Source: Leuconostoc suionicum | GTDB taxonomy: Bacteria > Bacillota > Bacilli > Lactobacillales > Lactobacillaceae | Direction: 5' to 3' | Length of the DNA: 64,000 bases | Assembly (NCBI RefSeq): GCF_001891125.1 | Contig: NZ_CP015247.1 | Span: forward strand, 700,501-764,500 | Made by a program: the position numbers and the translations under genes | Shown here: in pieces, positions 25,780 through 33,549 of the stretch | Numbering within the stretch: position 1 is the first letter of the stretch | Layout: each line of letters opens with the position of its first letter | Notes under the pieces: generated by a model | Database searches by the model: none | Told to the model about the DNA's origin: nothing | The model's input: the letters and a program-made list of their open reading frames with translations, nothing else

Positions 25780-26985
25780 ATGAAAATTACACAATTACCT
25801 CAAGAATTTATAGAAGCGCAACCAATATTAACAAAGTTAGAAGATGCTGGATTTGAAGCTTATTTTGTTGGTGGTTCGGTACGTGATACTTTGCTTGGAA
25901 AAACGATTCATGATGTTGATATCGCAAGTAGCGCTTTTCCAGAAGAAGTTAAATCATTGTTTCATAATACTGTGGATACAGGCATTCAACACGGGACAGT
26001 GATGGTTTTGGACCATGGAACAGGATATGAAATTACGACTTTTCGTGTCGAGTCAACTTACACGGATTTTAGGCGACCTGATCGTGTCACTTTTGTACGT
26101 AGCCTCGAAGAGGATCTTAAAAGGCGTGATTTCACAATTAATGCTTTGGCAATGCGGCACGACGGTGAGATATTGGATCTCTTTAATGGCCTAGAGGACA
26201 TGAAAAAAGGCGTTATTCGAGCCGTTGGGGATGCTGAAAAACGTTTCACAGAAGATGCCCTGAGAATGATGCGGGCCCTGAGATTTAGCGCCCAACTTGG
26301 TTTTAATATTGAAGCTGACACCCAAAAAGCATTGGTAGATTTGGCACCGAACTTGGCTAAAATCGCTGTCGAACGAATTCGAGTTGAATTTGAAAAACTA
26401 TTGTTAGGTAGTCAAGCATCGCAAAGTTTAGAAATGGCTCTACGCGATCATGTCATGAATTATTTACCAGGTCCGCACATTGAAGATTGGTCAAACATTA
26501 TAGTTGATTTAAATAAAGGCCAGGCTACAAATTACGCCGTGGCTTGGACACATGTATTGTCAAGAGCGCAATTTGATGACACGAAACGTCGTCAATTTAT
26601 GTACGATTGGAAAATGAGTCGTAACGTAATGAAAACGGTCAGCGCAATTGTTCCTATTGTACAAAATCCAGAGAAGTCAACTGTATTTGATATATATCAA
26701 GTTTTAGCTTATCAGAAAGAATTGCTTGAAGTTTTGGCGCTAACCGATAGTCAGCCCGAGACAATTGAAAGAATAAGTCATATAATAGAGATGTTACCGA
26801 TTACAAAAGCCGCCGATATTAAGATTAGTGGTGGTGAATTGATCCGTTCTGGTATTTTAGCACCTGGGCCTTTATTGGGGCGTGTGCTTAAAGAAATTGA
26901 GTATGCTGTCGTTGTTGGTGATGTTTTAAATGATCACGACGCACTTGAAAAGTTTGCAAAGGAGTACGTAAATGACCAAAATTAA
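25780..26985 (+). CDS. cca: CCA tRNA nucleotidyltransferase
   Basis: Adds CCA to tRNA 3' ends from CTP and ATP; needed here because the window's own tRNA does not encode CCA. The 401-residue class II enzyme has VGGSVRDTLLG and the metal pair in HDVDIAS (about 30-50), RRDFTINALA and EDALRMMRALRFSAQLGF for nucleotide selection, and a helical C-terminal half. No ribosome site precedes the ATG, and a -10 box lies 8 bases upstream, so it appears leaderless. dfrA begins within its last 14 bases. Confidence 0.94.
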   Translation: MKITQLPQEFIEAQPILTKLEDAGFEAYFVGGSVRDTLLGKTIHDVDIASSAFPEEVKSLFHNTVDTGIQHGTVMVLDHGTGYEITTFRVESTYTDFRRPDRVTFVRSLEEDLKRRDFTINALAMRHDGEILDLFNGLEDMKKGVIRAVGDAEKRFTEDALRMMRALRFSAQLGFNIEADTQKALVDLAPNLAKIAVERIRVEFEKLLLGSQASQSLEMALRDHVMNYLPGPHIEDWSNIIVDLNKGQATNYAVAWTHVLSRAQFDDTKRRQFMYDWKMSRNVMKTVSAIVPIVQNPEKSTVFDIYQVLAYQKELLEVLALTDSQPETIERISHIIEMLPITKAADIKISGGELIRSGILAPGPLLGRVLKEIEYAVVVGDVLNDHDALEKFAKEYVNDQN

Positions 26986-27469
26986 AATGGTATGGGCTGA
27001 AGATCGTCAACATGCAATTGGAAAAGATGGTGGTATACCTTGGCATATGCCTGATGACCTTAAGCTATTTAGAGATGAAACGGTGAATACCTTAATGATT
27101 ATGGGGCGTCCAACGTGGCTTAGTATTGGGCGGCCATTGCCTAAACGAACAACTGTAGTTATGACTAGGCAAGAGGACTGGACATCGAGTTATCCAGAAG
27201 TAAAAGTTATTCATTCCATTGAAGAAGCCAAGCATTTGATGGCTAAGGAACAGCGAGATATTACGATTGCTGGTGGTGCAGCGGTTTACCGTGAGTTTAT
27301 GCCTTATGCAACAGATTTAATTATAACGCGAGTTGACGGTGTGATTGATGGTGATACTTTTGTTGATGAGGTGGATTTAACAAAATTTCAACTAAAGTCC
27401 AGTGAACCACATGCGAAAGATGATGATCACGATTACGCATTCGTTATCGAACGCTACGAACGCATATAA
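26972..27469 (+). CDS. dfrA: Dihydrofolate reductase
   Basis: NADPH-dependent reductase of folate metabolism; 165 residues, standard chromosomal size. It shows AIGKDGGIPWHMPDDLK with the catalytic Asp, IMGRPTWLSIGRPLP, TVVMTRQ, the IAGGAAVYREFMP NADPH loop, and ITRVDG. AAGGAG lies upstream of the ATG within cca. thyA, a frequent partner, is not adjacent. It belongs to the cca-dfrA-degV row. Confidence 0.95.
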   Translation: MTKIKMVWAEDRQHAIGKDGGIPWHMPDDLKLFRDETVNTLMIMGRPTWLSIGRPLPKRTTVVMTRQEDWTSSYPEVKVIHSIEEAKHLMAKEQRDITIAGGAAVYREFMPYATDLIITRVDGVIDGDTFVDEVDLTKFQLKSSEPHAKDDDHDYAFVIERYERI

Positions 27470-27478
27470 GGAAAGAAT

Positions 27479-28333
27479 ATGTCAAATATTAAAATCGTTA
27501 CAGATTCAGCTGTAGCATTAACTCCAGAAGAAATTACCAAATATGATATCAAAATTGTGCCACTATCAGTACAAATCGATGGTACAGTCTATGAAGATGG
27601 TGTCACTATTCAGCGCGATGAATTTCTTGAAAAGATGATTGAAAGTAAGAGTCTTCCTCAAACATCGCAGCCATCAATCGGCACCTTTCAAGCTGTTTAT
27701 GATGATATTCATCAGAAATTTCCAGATTCCGAAATTTTAAGTCTTCATTTATCATCAGGGCTGTCGGGAACTGTTCGCGCTGCTGAACAAGCAGCTGCAT
27801 TGACAAGTGCTAAGATTACAACATTTGACACATTAGCAGCTGACCGTGCGCAAGCATTTGTTGTCTTACAAGCGGCGAAAATGGCCTCCCAAGGGGCTAC
27901 GATGGCTGAAATTTTACCAGCGGTTGAGAAAGCTCGGGATGAATCGCATATCTTTTTGAGCTTTACTTCTTTGACAAATATGGTTGCCGGTGGTCGCTTG
28001 AGTAAAACACAAGGAATTATCGGTAATTTACTTAATATAAAAGTAGGTGCTGGCGTAACAAAAAATGATGGTACCGTTGAAGTGCTTCTCAAAGGTAGAG
28101 GTATGAAGACTATTGCTAAATTTAACAATAATGTTATTGCTAAGATGCAAGAGTATAAGGAAGTATTGTCGATTGGTATTTCTCACGCAGGAATTCCAGA
28201 GGAAGCAGCTCAAATTGCAGCACGCTTAAAAGCAATTTGGCCTGATATTGAAATTCCAGTTTTAAATACAACACCAATTATTTCTACTCACACAGGCGTA
28301 GGCGCATTAGCAATTTTGTACCGAGCGCGTTAA
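27479..28333 (+). CDS. DegV-family fatty-acid-binding protein
   Basis: Binds a fatty acid; in Firmicutes these (FakB) proteins present acyl chains to the kinase FakA. The 284-residue protein has TDSAVALTPEE, the VPLSVQIDG strand, the SQPSIGTFQ loop, SLHLSSGLSGT and a C-terminal domain ending THTGVGALAILYRA, which matches the family's T-H-x-G-x-G-A pattern. AAGGAAAG sets the ATG. FakA is not in this window, so the partner is an inference. Confidence 0.87.
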   Translation: MSNIKIVTDSAVALTPEEITKYDIKIVPLSVQIDGTVYEDGVTIQRDEFLEKMIESKSLPQTSQPSIGTFQAVYDDIHQKFPDSEILSLHLSSGLSGTVRAAEQAAALTSAKITTFDTLAADRAQAFVVLQAAKMASQGATMAEILPAVEKARDESHIFLSFTSLTNMVAGGRLSKTQGIIGNLLNIKVGAGVTKNDGTVEVLLKGRGMKTIAKFNNNVIAKMQEYKEVLSIGISHAGIPEEAAQIAARLKAIWPDIEIPVLNTTPIISTHTGVGALAILYRAR

Positions 28334-28360
28334 CATAAAATTGGTACACTTAAAAAGCAT

Positions 28361-28439
28361 TTATCAAAATCGGCAATTGTGCCGGACTGGTTCGGAAAAT
28401 CCCAGAATAAAAAACCAAATGTGATGAGTATTTTGATAA
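28361..28439. repeat. 10-bp inverted repeat bracketing the preQ1-type aptamer
   Basis: TTATCAAAAT (28361-28370) and ATTTTGATAA (28430-28439) are exact reverse complements. Between them lie a small hairpin (CGGC 28371-28374 with GCCG 28381-28384) and the riboswitch core. If transcribed from upstream, the arms would close a long outer helix. Confidence 0.6.
28386..28418 (+). promoter_or_regulatory. preQ1-I type riboswitch
   Basis: Stem CTGG (28387-28390) with CCAG (28402-28405), loop TTCGGAAAATC, then the A-rich tail AATAAAAAACCAA (28406-28418). The layout GGTTC...CCC...ATAAAAAACTA is the hallmark of the class I preQ1 aptamer. The tail normally reads ACTA and pairs with TAG in the loop; here ACCA faces GG in TTCGG, a compensating change that keeps the pseudoknot. 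The 5' stem is one pair shorter than in the best-known examples. The aptamer lies 55 bases before the nucleoside hydrolase start. No clear terminator follows, so translational control is likely. Confidence 0.75.
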
Positions 28440-28472
28440 TATGATTCGCATGTGAACGAAAGGAAAGATGAA

Positions 28473-29459
28473 ATGCAAAAAGTTATTATCGACACAGATC
28501 CTGGAATAGATGATAGTTTAGCACTTCTTGTTGCGCTAAATTCTCCAGAATTAGATGTTATTGGAATCACTATCGTAGAAGGAAATGTGCCTACTGAAAT
28601 AGGTGTGCAGAATGCCCTTAAAGTTCTTGAAGAGGCTGGGAAACCTGATATTCCTGTTTTTGAAGGTGCTTCCTTGCCATTGAAACATGAATATATTAGT
28701 GCTCAGGATACGCACGGCTTAGATGGACTTGGCGAAAGCAACATCTCTTCGCCTAAAATTTCTGTGAGTGACCTTAAGGCTTCATCAGCCTATGAAAAGT
28801 TGCTTTCAGATAATGAGGATGTTTGGGTCTTGGCGCTCGGGCCGTTGACTAATATTGCTTTGGCAATGGAAAGAACACCTAAAGTATGGGGAAACATGTC
28901 TCGCCTAATTATCATGGGCGGTGCTTATCAATCCAATGGTAATACATCCCCAGTGGCCGAATATAATTTCTGGGTTGATCCAGATGCAGCAGAATATGTT
29001 TTGCAAAACAGCCCTGTTGTAGCTGAAATTGTACCGCTTGATGTAACGAGAAAAATATTGTTAACACCAAATATTTTATCGTTAATGCAACGTTTAAATC
29101 CTGACAAAACAATGTTTATTAACAAAATAATTCAATTTTATTTTGATTTTCACTGGTCACAGGAACACGTTCTGGGTGCAGTCATCAATGATCCGCTGGT
29201 CATAATCCATGCACTTTACCCTGAATACACCAGTGGCATAAGTAAATATGTCACAGTAGTCACAGAAGGTAAAGCATTGGGACAAAGCATTGTGGATATA
29301 GCTAATTTTTGGAAAAAAGAGGCTAACGCAGTTATTCTAACGGAAGTTGATTCGTTGCATGTCATGGCAGAAATAATAGCTCGCTTATTGAATTTATCCT
29401 CATCAAATGTATTAACAGAATTAACTACTATTGCCACAGACCTTGAGGTGTTATCATGA
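28473..29459 (+). CDS. Nucleoside hydrolase, possible queuosine hydrolase
   Basis: Inosine-uridine hydrolase superfamily enzyme that cleaves an N-glycosidic bond. The 328 residues carry the calcium-binding IIDTDPGIDDSLAL (about 4-17), GPLTNIALA, MGGAY, EYNFWVDPDAA and a late NDPLVI. The start is ATG 28473 after AAAGGAAAG; an upstream in-frame GTG at 28452 has no ribosome site. The substrate is not settled by the sequence. The preQ1-type riboswitch in front and the overlapping ECF S-component suggest release of queuine from queuosine, as described for the nucleosidase of the C. difficile queuosine salvage pathway. A general purine or pyrimidine ribonucleoside hydrolase is the alternative. Confidence 0.85.
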   Translation: MQKVIIDTDPGIDDSLALLVALNSPELDVIGITIVEGNVPTEIGVQNALKVLEEAGKPDIPVFEGASLPLKHEYISAQDTHGLDGLGESNISSPKISVSDLKASSAYEKLLSDNEDVWVLALGPLTNIALAMERTPKVWGNMSRLIIMGGAYQSNGNTSPVAEYNFWVDPDAAEYVLQNSPVVAEIVPLDVTRKILLTPNILSLMQRLNPDKTMFINKIIQFYFDFHWSQEHVLGAVINDPLVIIHALYPEYTSGISKYVTVVTEGKALGQSIVDIANFWKKEANAVILTEVDSLHVMAEIIARLLNLSSSNVLTELTTIATDLEVLS

Positions 29460-30004
29460 GAAAAATTTCCACTCAACGAATAACACTTATTGCGCTATTT
29501 ATTGTTATCAACATTATTGGCGGGCACGTTGCTTTGTTAGCAAAATTACCAGTTTATTTAGATACAATCGGTACATTATTAGGTGCGGCATTTTTTGGAC
29601 CAATTGGCGGCCTAATAGTGGGCGTTTTCACCGCATTAGTCAATGGGGTTACAGGGGATCTTTTTTCAATTTATTTTATGCCTAGTCAAATCGTGACTGC
29701 GCTGATGGCTGGTTTCGTATACAGAAAAATAAGTGCTACTGATGTGAAGAATATTTGGTGGTCAGCAGCTATTATATCTGTCCCAGCTACTATTGTGAGC
29801 TCAATTATCACGGTTATTTTGTTTCATGGCATTACTTCTTCTGGATCAAGTACAATCGTTCAAGTACTTCATGGATTGGGTTTGAATCAAACCCTTTCTG
29901 TCTTCTTAGTACAGGTTGGTACTGACTATCTTGACCGTATAATTGGTGTGTATGTGGTGGCGGCAGTGTATAGTATTATTGTTAATCGTATTAATATAAA
30001 ATAG
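29456..30004 (+). CDS. ECF transporter S-component, possible queuosine/queuine uptake
   Basis: Membrane substrate-binding subunit of an energy-coupling-factor vitamin transporter. The 182 residues have five to six hydrophobic segments and the S-component hallmark LGAAFFGPIGGLIVGVFTALVNG. GAGGTG precedes the ATG, which overlaps the hydrolase stop (ATGA). It would use a shared EcfA/EcfA'/EcfT module; none is adjacent, and the thiamine-type module at 34-37 kb is dedicated to YkoE. The riboswitch and hydrolase partner suggest a QrtT- or QueT-like role (inference). RibU- or FolT-like proteins share the fold. Confidence 0.8.
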   Translation: MRKISTQRITLIALFIVINIIGGHVALLAKLPVYLDTIGTLLGAAFFGPIGGLIVGVFTALVNGVTGDLFSIYFMPSQIVTALMAGFVYRKISATDVKNIWWSAAIISVPATIVSSIITVILFHGITSSGSSTIVQVLHGLGLNQTLSVFLVQVGTDYLDRIIGVYVVAAVYSIIVNRINIK

Positions 30005-30022
30005 TTCATATACTTTTCGATA

Positions 30023-30137
30023 TATTGGCCTGAATATGCCGTCTAAAACTATTCCGAGCGTTCACGGCAGATCGGCCCGATAACAACAAACTGATGAGCA
30101 CGTTGCCGTTTCGGTGTTCGAAAAACAAACGGAGGGC
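30023..30137 (+). promoter_or_regulatory. Structured, switch-like leader before the PnuC-type gene
   Basis: Unrecognised element with mutually exclusive pairings. ACGGCA (30064-30069) can pair with TGCCGT at 30037-30042 or with TGCCGT at 30104-30109. The second site overlaps CCGTTT (30106-30111), which pairs with AAACGG (30127-30132) at the edge of the Shine-Dalgarno GGAGGG (30131-30136). An outer GGCC/GGCC helix (30027-30030, 30074-30077) encloses the first hairpin. The stretch is more GC-rich than its surroundings and holds no reading frame. Confidence 0.6.
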
Positions 30138-30145
30138 ATTTTATT

Positions 30146-30859
30146 ATGCTGACTTTAATGCAAAAACTTAACCGATCAAGGATTGTTGACATCGTTGGAA
30201 TTTTGATAGTTATTTTTATGGCTTATAGTTCGGGGTATTTGTTTAATAATTTGACTAACATAGAGATGTTTGCACATGATAATTGGGCGAAGTATGTTCC
30301 TTTTGGTATTATTTCTGTTGTATCATCAAGTTTATCAATAATATCAACTCGTTTAACATCTCGTCTGAATAAATTTGGTAATGTTGTTGGTACAATCAAT
30401 ACATTGATTTCCGGAACAATTGATTTTATGTTAGGGAACAGTGGAGCAATTTTAACTTATCCGCTTTCGTTTCTTATCAACGCGGCTTCTGTTGGTGGCT
30501 GGATGCATTATGGTGATAAGCGGGTTAATCGCGTGATCGATTTCAAAAAGTTATTTTTTGTTATGGTCCTTGGTGTAATAGCTTTGAGTTTTGGACTGAA
30601 TTATTTAGCATTTCAAAGCACAAGCCCACTGTTTTGGCTATCAAGTACAGTTTTTGCTTTATCTTTAATTCCCAATGTTATGAATATTTTTAAAATTGAA
30701 GATCAATGGTTGTTCTGGATAGTCTACAATGTTGTCCAATTAGCTAAAGCCTTGACGCAAGGAAACTTTGCTAATGTTGGTAAATATTTATATTATATTG
30801 CTAATAGTAGTGTTGCATATCCAGTGTGGCGTGCAAAGCGTCAAAATAATAAATTATAG
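30146..30859 (+). CDS. PnuC-family nucleoside-type transporter
   Basis: Facilitated-diffusion transporter of the PnuC/SWEET-like fold; 237 residues with seven to eight hydrophobic segments. The C-terminal block EDQWLFWIVYNVVQLAK followed by YPVWRAKR matches the W-x-x-W/N signature of PnuC proteins. The family moves nicotinamide riboside (PnuC), thiamine (PnuT), riboflavin (PnuX) or deoxynucleosides (PnuN); the substrate cannot be read here. GGAGGG precedes the ATG. Its position behind a nucleoside hydrolase and its own switch-like leader suggest a nucleoside or its base. It ends at a terminator. Confidence 0.82.
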   Translation: MLTLMQKLNRSRIVDIVGILIVIFMAYSSGYLFNNLTNIEMFAHDNWAKYVPFGIISVVSSSLSIISTRLTSRLNKFGNVVGTINTLISGTIDFMLGNSGAILTYPLSFLINAASVGGWMHYGDKRVNRVIDFKKLFFVMVLGVIALSFGLNYLAFQSTSPLFWLSSTVFALSLIPNVMNIFKIEDQWLFWIVYNVVQLAKALTQGNFANVGKYLYYIANSSVAYPVWRAKRQNNKL

Positions 30860-30866
30860 AAAAAAT

Positions 30867-30896
30867 AAGGAACGAAGTAAAATTCGTTCTTTGTAC
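30867..30896 (+). terminator. Terminator of the PnuC-type gene, overlapping the next -35 box
   Basis: 10-bp stem AAGGAACGAA (30867-30876) with TTCGTTCTTT (30883-30892), one G-T pair, 6-base loop. The -35 box of the following promoter, TTGTAC (30891-30896), starts within the stem. Confidence 0.75.
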
Positions 30897-30919
30897 ATAG
30901 TGCCCATTTACGCTATAAT
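30891..30919 (+). promoter_or_regulatory. Promoter of the ypmR-ypmS-yozE-rbgA-rnhB row
   Basis: TTGTAC (30891-30896), 17-bp spacer, TATAAT (30914-30919). CAGGAGA at 30938-30944 serves the first gene at 30951. Confidence 0.8.
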
Positions 30920-30950
30920 GGTTACCAGTAAAGTTTCAGGAGAATTGCGC

Positions 30951-31859
30951 ATGCGAAAATTTGCCATTAGTTTCATAGCTATCTTACTGATTGGCATTGG
31001 TGCGTTCTATGGTATCAAAACTTGGGAGAATCAAAAAAATAATTTAAATAATTCTCAAAAATCGGTGCAGAAAGTATCACATATTAACTTAGTTGCGTTA
31101 GGGGATTCTCTAACTGAGGGTGTTGGTGACGAAAAAAAAATGAAGGGGTACTCCGGGCGTATTGCCAAGGAAATTCGTTCAAATTACGATGTTAGTGTAA
31201 CGGTTAGTAATTTTGGTAAAGCAGGGGACCGCTCCGATCAGATTCAAAAGAGATTGGACACCCAACAAAAATTTCAAACTCATCTTAAAAAAGCTAATGT
31301 AATTGTAATGACTTCTGGTGGGAATGATTTACAACAATTACTTTTGAAGAACGTTTTGGCAACCTCACAAAAAACTTTGTCGGCTGCTGTTGCAGCGGGT
31401 CAAAAATCTTATCAACAAAAACTATCTTCTTTAATTAAAGATATTCGTTCTTATAACTCTGATGCACCAATATTCATATTTGGAAATTACAATCCGTTAT
31501 ATGTCCATTTTGCTGACCGTTCAGACTTTAATGCCGACGTTAAGTTATTTAATGCAATCAATGCCAATGCCGCAAAAAAAGATGGTAATGCATACTTTGT
31601 AAATATTTTTGATTTGACCTACGGTCAATTTAAAACAGTAGCACAACGTAAAAAACTAGTCAAAGAGGCAGCTAGCTCAAATAGTAGTTCAAATTCGAAT
31701 GCTGCTATGACAGCTGTATTGACGGGTCAAAAAGGTGTTAACAACGCATGGATTAGTACGGAAGATAATTATCATCCTAATAATAAGGGCTATAATTACA
31801 TGACAACACAGTTATTTAACAAAATGAAAAAGGAAGCAAAGCAATGGCTGATCAAATAA
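30951..31859 (+). CDS. SGNH/GDSL hydrolase, YpmR-like
   Basis: Extracytoplasmic esterase-type hydrolase anchored by an N-terminal signal/anchor (about residues 4-23). The start is ATG 30951, 6-12 bases after AGGAG; the same frame is open for 60 codons upstream but has no ribosome site. SGNH blocks are all present in the 302 residues: GDSLTEG, FGKAGDRS, TSGGNDL, and the catalytic pair in DNYHPNN. The gene order with a DUF2140 protein matches the ypmR-ypmS pair of Bacillus. Substrate unknown; cell-envelope lipid or polymer is plausible. It overlaps the next gene by 16 bases. Confidence 0.88.
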   Translation: MRKFAISFIAILLIGIGAFYGIKTWENQKNNLNNSQKSVQKVSHINLVALGDSLTEGVGDEKKMKGYSGRIAKEIRSNYDVSVTVSNFGKAGDRSDQIQKRLDTQQKFQTHLKKANVIVMTSGGNDLQQLLLKNVLATSQKTLSAAVAAGQKSYQQKLSSLIKDIRSYNSDAPIFIFGNYNPLYVHFADRSDFNADVKLFNAINANAAKKDGNAYFVNIFDLTYGQFKTVAQRKKLVKEAASSNSSSNSNAAMTAVLTGQKGVNNAWISTEDNYHPNNKGYNYMTTQLFNKMKKEAKQWLIK

Positions 31860-32458
31860 TAGCTAGATCGAAAAAAATAGTCAAAAAAAAGAAGCCAATT
31901 TGGTTTTGGCTTTTTTGGGGTTTAATATCTATATTATTGGTAGGTGGAATTTGGCTTTTCAACGATGCTACTGGGCCAGTAAAAATAAAAGACAATGTAT
32001 CCAAGATCAGTAAATCAGACGCTACGTTTGATGTGTCCTTAAACAAAAAACAAATCAATGCCTTAGTTGCTCACTATCTTAATGATACAGATAATAGTGG
32101 ATATACTTTTAAAATTGGGGATGACGTGATGATGTATGGTAGCGCCAAACTTTTGGGTCAAAAATTTAATTTTGGTATGGCTCTTGATGCTAAATTAACG
32201 CCTAATGGGAACATTGTTATGCAGGCGAAATCTTTAGCAATTGGTAACCTATCGTTGCCGATTAAAACTGTGATGAGTTACGTCAGATCAAGTTATGATG
32301 CGCCTGAATACGTCACAATCGTACCGAAGAAGAAACAAATATTCATTGATATGAGTAAGTTACCCACAACGCAAGGCATTAAATTTAAAGCAAAGGTCAT
32401 TAATATAAAAGCAGATCAGTTTGTTTTCCAAGGAGGTCTTGCTAATGAGAAAAAGTGA
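31844..32458 (+). CDS. DUF2140 membrane protein, YpmS-like
   Basis: 204-residue single-pass membrane protein. A Lys-rich cytoplasmic N-terminus (about 9-17) precedes one hydrophobic segment (about 19-41). A mostly beta extracytoplasmic domain follows, with VSLNKKQINALVAHYLND, an alternating pattern and a conserved late KAKVINIKADQF. Function is unknown; pairing with the SGNH hydrolase gene suggests a shared envelope role. It overlaps both neighbours (16 and 14 bases), which points to coupled translation. Confidence 0.8.
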   Translation: MADQIIARSKKIVKKKKPIWFWLFWGLISILLVGGIWLFNDATGPVKIKDNVSKISKSDATFDVSLNKKQINALVAHYLNDTDNSGYTFKIGDDVMMYGSAKLLGQKFNFGMALDAKLTPNGNIVMQAKSLAIGNLSLPIKTVMSYVRSSYDAPEYVTIVPKKKQIFIDMSKLPTTQGIKFKAKVINIKADQFVFQGGLANEKK

Positions 32459-32672
32459 TCGTTCATTTTACAATTGGTTAATGACGAATCGTAATTCTAT
32501 GGCAGCCAATGAAGTGCAACAATTTGCAAACAACGCCTTTTTAGATTCGTCATTTCCAAAACAAAGTAGCGATTTTGATGAATTGTCAAAGTACTTAGAA
32601 GAGAATACAACCTATTTAATGAGTATGACAACATTTGATGAAGCGTGGTCACTATACAACGCTGAGCGTTAA
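32445..32672 (+). CDS. YozE-family SAM-like protein
   Basis: 75-residue cytosolic protein of unknown function. Start at 32445, where AAGGAGG lies 9-16 bases upstream; the frame's earlier ATG (32421) has none. Family marks are SFYNWLMTNR, AFLDSSFPKQ and LEENTTYLMSMTTFDEAWSLY, the compact helical YozE fold. It overlaps ypmS by 14 bases. Confidence 0.85.
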   Translation: MRKSDRSFYNWLMTNRNSMAANEVQQFANNAFLDSSFPKQSSDFDELSKYLEENTTYLMSMTTFDEAWSLYNAER

Positions 32673-32694
32673 TGTTAGAAAGGACATATGTTTA

Positions 32695-33549
32695 ATGGCA
32701 CAAATAATTCAATGGTTCCCTGGCCATATGGCCAAAGCTTTCCGTTTGATGCGGGAAAATTTAAAATTAGTCGACGTTGTTTTTGAGCTAGTTGATTCCC
32801 GTATTCCCGAAAGTTCTCGTAATCCTGAAGTGGATAAGTTAATCGGCAATAAGCCCCGTTTGTTAATTATGACTAAAGCTGATTTAGCAGATCCTGATCA
32901 AACACGGGCATGGAAAAAACATTTTGAAGCACAAGGATACACAGTACTTGTTCTCGATACGCGTGACCCAAGGACTCCGCAATTAGTGACTAAAGCAGCT
33001 CGACGAGCAGTCGAAGCAAAAAAAGCAGCACAACTAGCAAAAGGTATTCAAGATCAGCCTATTCGCGCCATGATTTCTGGGGTGCCAAATGTCGGTAAGT
33101 CAACATTATTGAATCACTTGGTAATGAAAAATGTTGCGCCAACGGCGGATCGACCAGGTGTAACGAAGAAAGTTGCTTGGCTAAAAACGCCAACAAAATT
33201 AGAATTACTCGATTCCCCAGGAGTGCTCTGGCCAAAGTTTGAAGATCAGAACATCGGCATGAAACTAGCATTAACAGGAGCGGTGAAAGATACAATCTTT
33301 GCCAAAGATGATGCTGCACTATTTTTGATTAACTTTTTTCGAGAGTATCGACCAGAGGCCATTATTGAGCGATATTATTTGAACGACAATATTTTTGATC
33401 AAGAAAATGTAGATGTTTTATTATCCATCACAAGCAAATTAGGATTCAAAGACGATTATGACAAGGCCAGTGAACGAATACTAAATGATCTTAGAAAAAA
33501 TAAATTAGGGGCGTTTACACTTGATTTAATTGAGATGAAAAATGACTGA
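32695..33549 (+). CDS. rbgA: Ribosome biogenesis GTPase RbgA (YlqF)
   Basis: GTPase needed for late assembly of the 50S subunit. The 284 residues show the circularly permuted order: N-terminal FPGHMAKA, G4 TKADL, then G1 GVPNVGKS and G3 DSPG, followed by a C-terminal RNA-binding helical domain. The start is ATG 32695 (MAQIIQWFPGHM), the usual N-terminus; AAAGGA is about 10 bases upstream, and the frame before it overlaps yozE without a ribosome site. It overlaps rnhB by 8 bases, the standard Firmicutes pair. Confidence 0.94.
   Translation: MAQIIQWFPGHMAKAFRLMRENLKLVDVVFELVDSRIPESSRNPEVDKLIGNKPRLLIMTKADLADPDQTRAWKKHFEAQGYTVLVLDTRDPRTPQLVTKAARRAVEAKKAAQLAKGIQDQPIRAMISGVPNVGKSTLLNHLVMKNVAPTADRPGVTKKVAWLKTPTKLELLDSPGVLWPKFEDQNIGMKLALTGAVKDTIFAKDDAALFLINFFREYRPEAIIERYYLNDNIFDQENVDVLLSITSKLGFKDDYDKASERILNDLRKNKLGAFTLDLIEMKND

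Noticed and set aside
28452-28472. GTG start for the nucleoside hydrolase
   Set aside because: No ribosome site precedes 28452, while AAAGGAAAG lies directly before ATG 28473, and the family motif begins right after that ATG.
30091-30125. Hammerhead-ribozyme-like core CTGATGAG ... CGAAA before the PnuC-type gene
   Set aside because: A stem II can be drawn with one mismatch and three wobble pairs, but no GUH cleavage site with matching stems I and III is present in either topology.
30001-30145. FMN, TPP, purine or preQ1-II riboswitch before the PnuC-type gene
   Set aside because: None of the conserved blocks of these classes is present in the right order.
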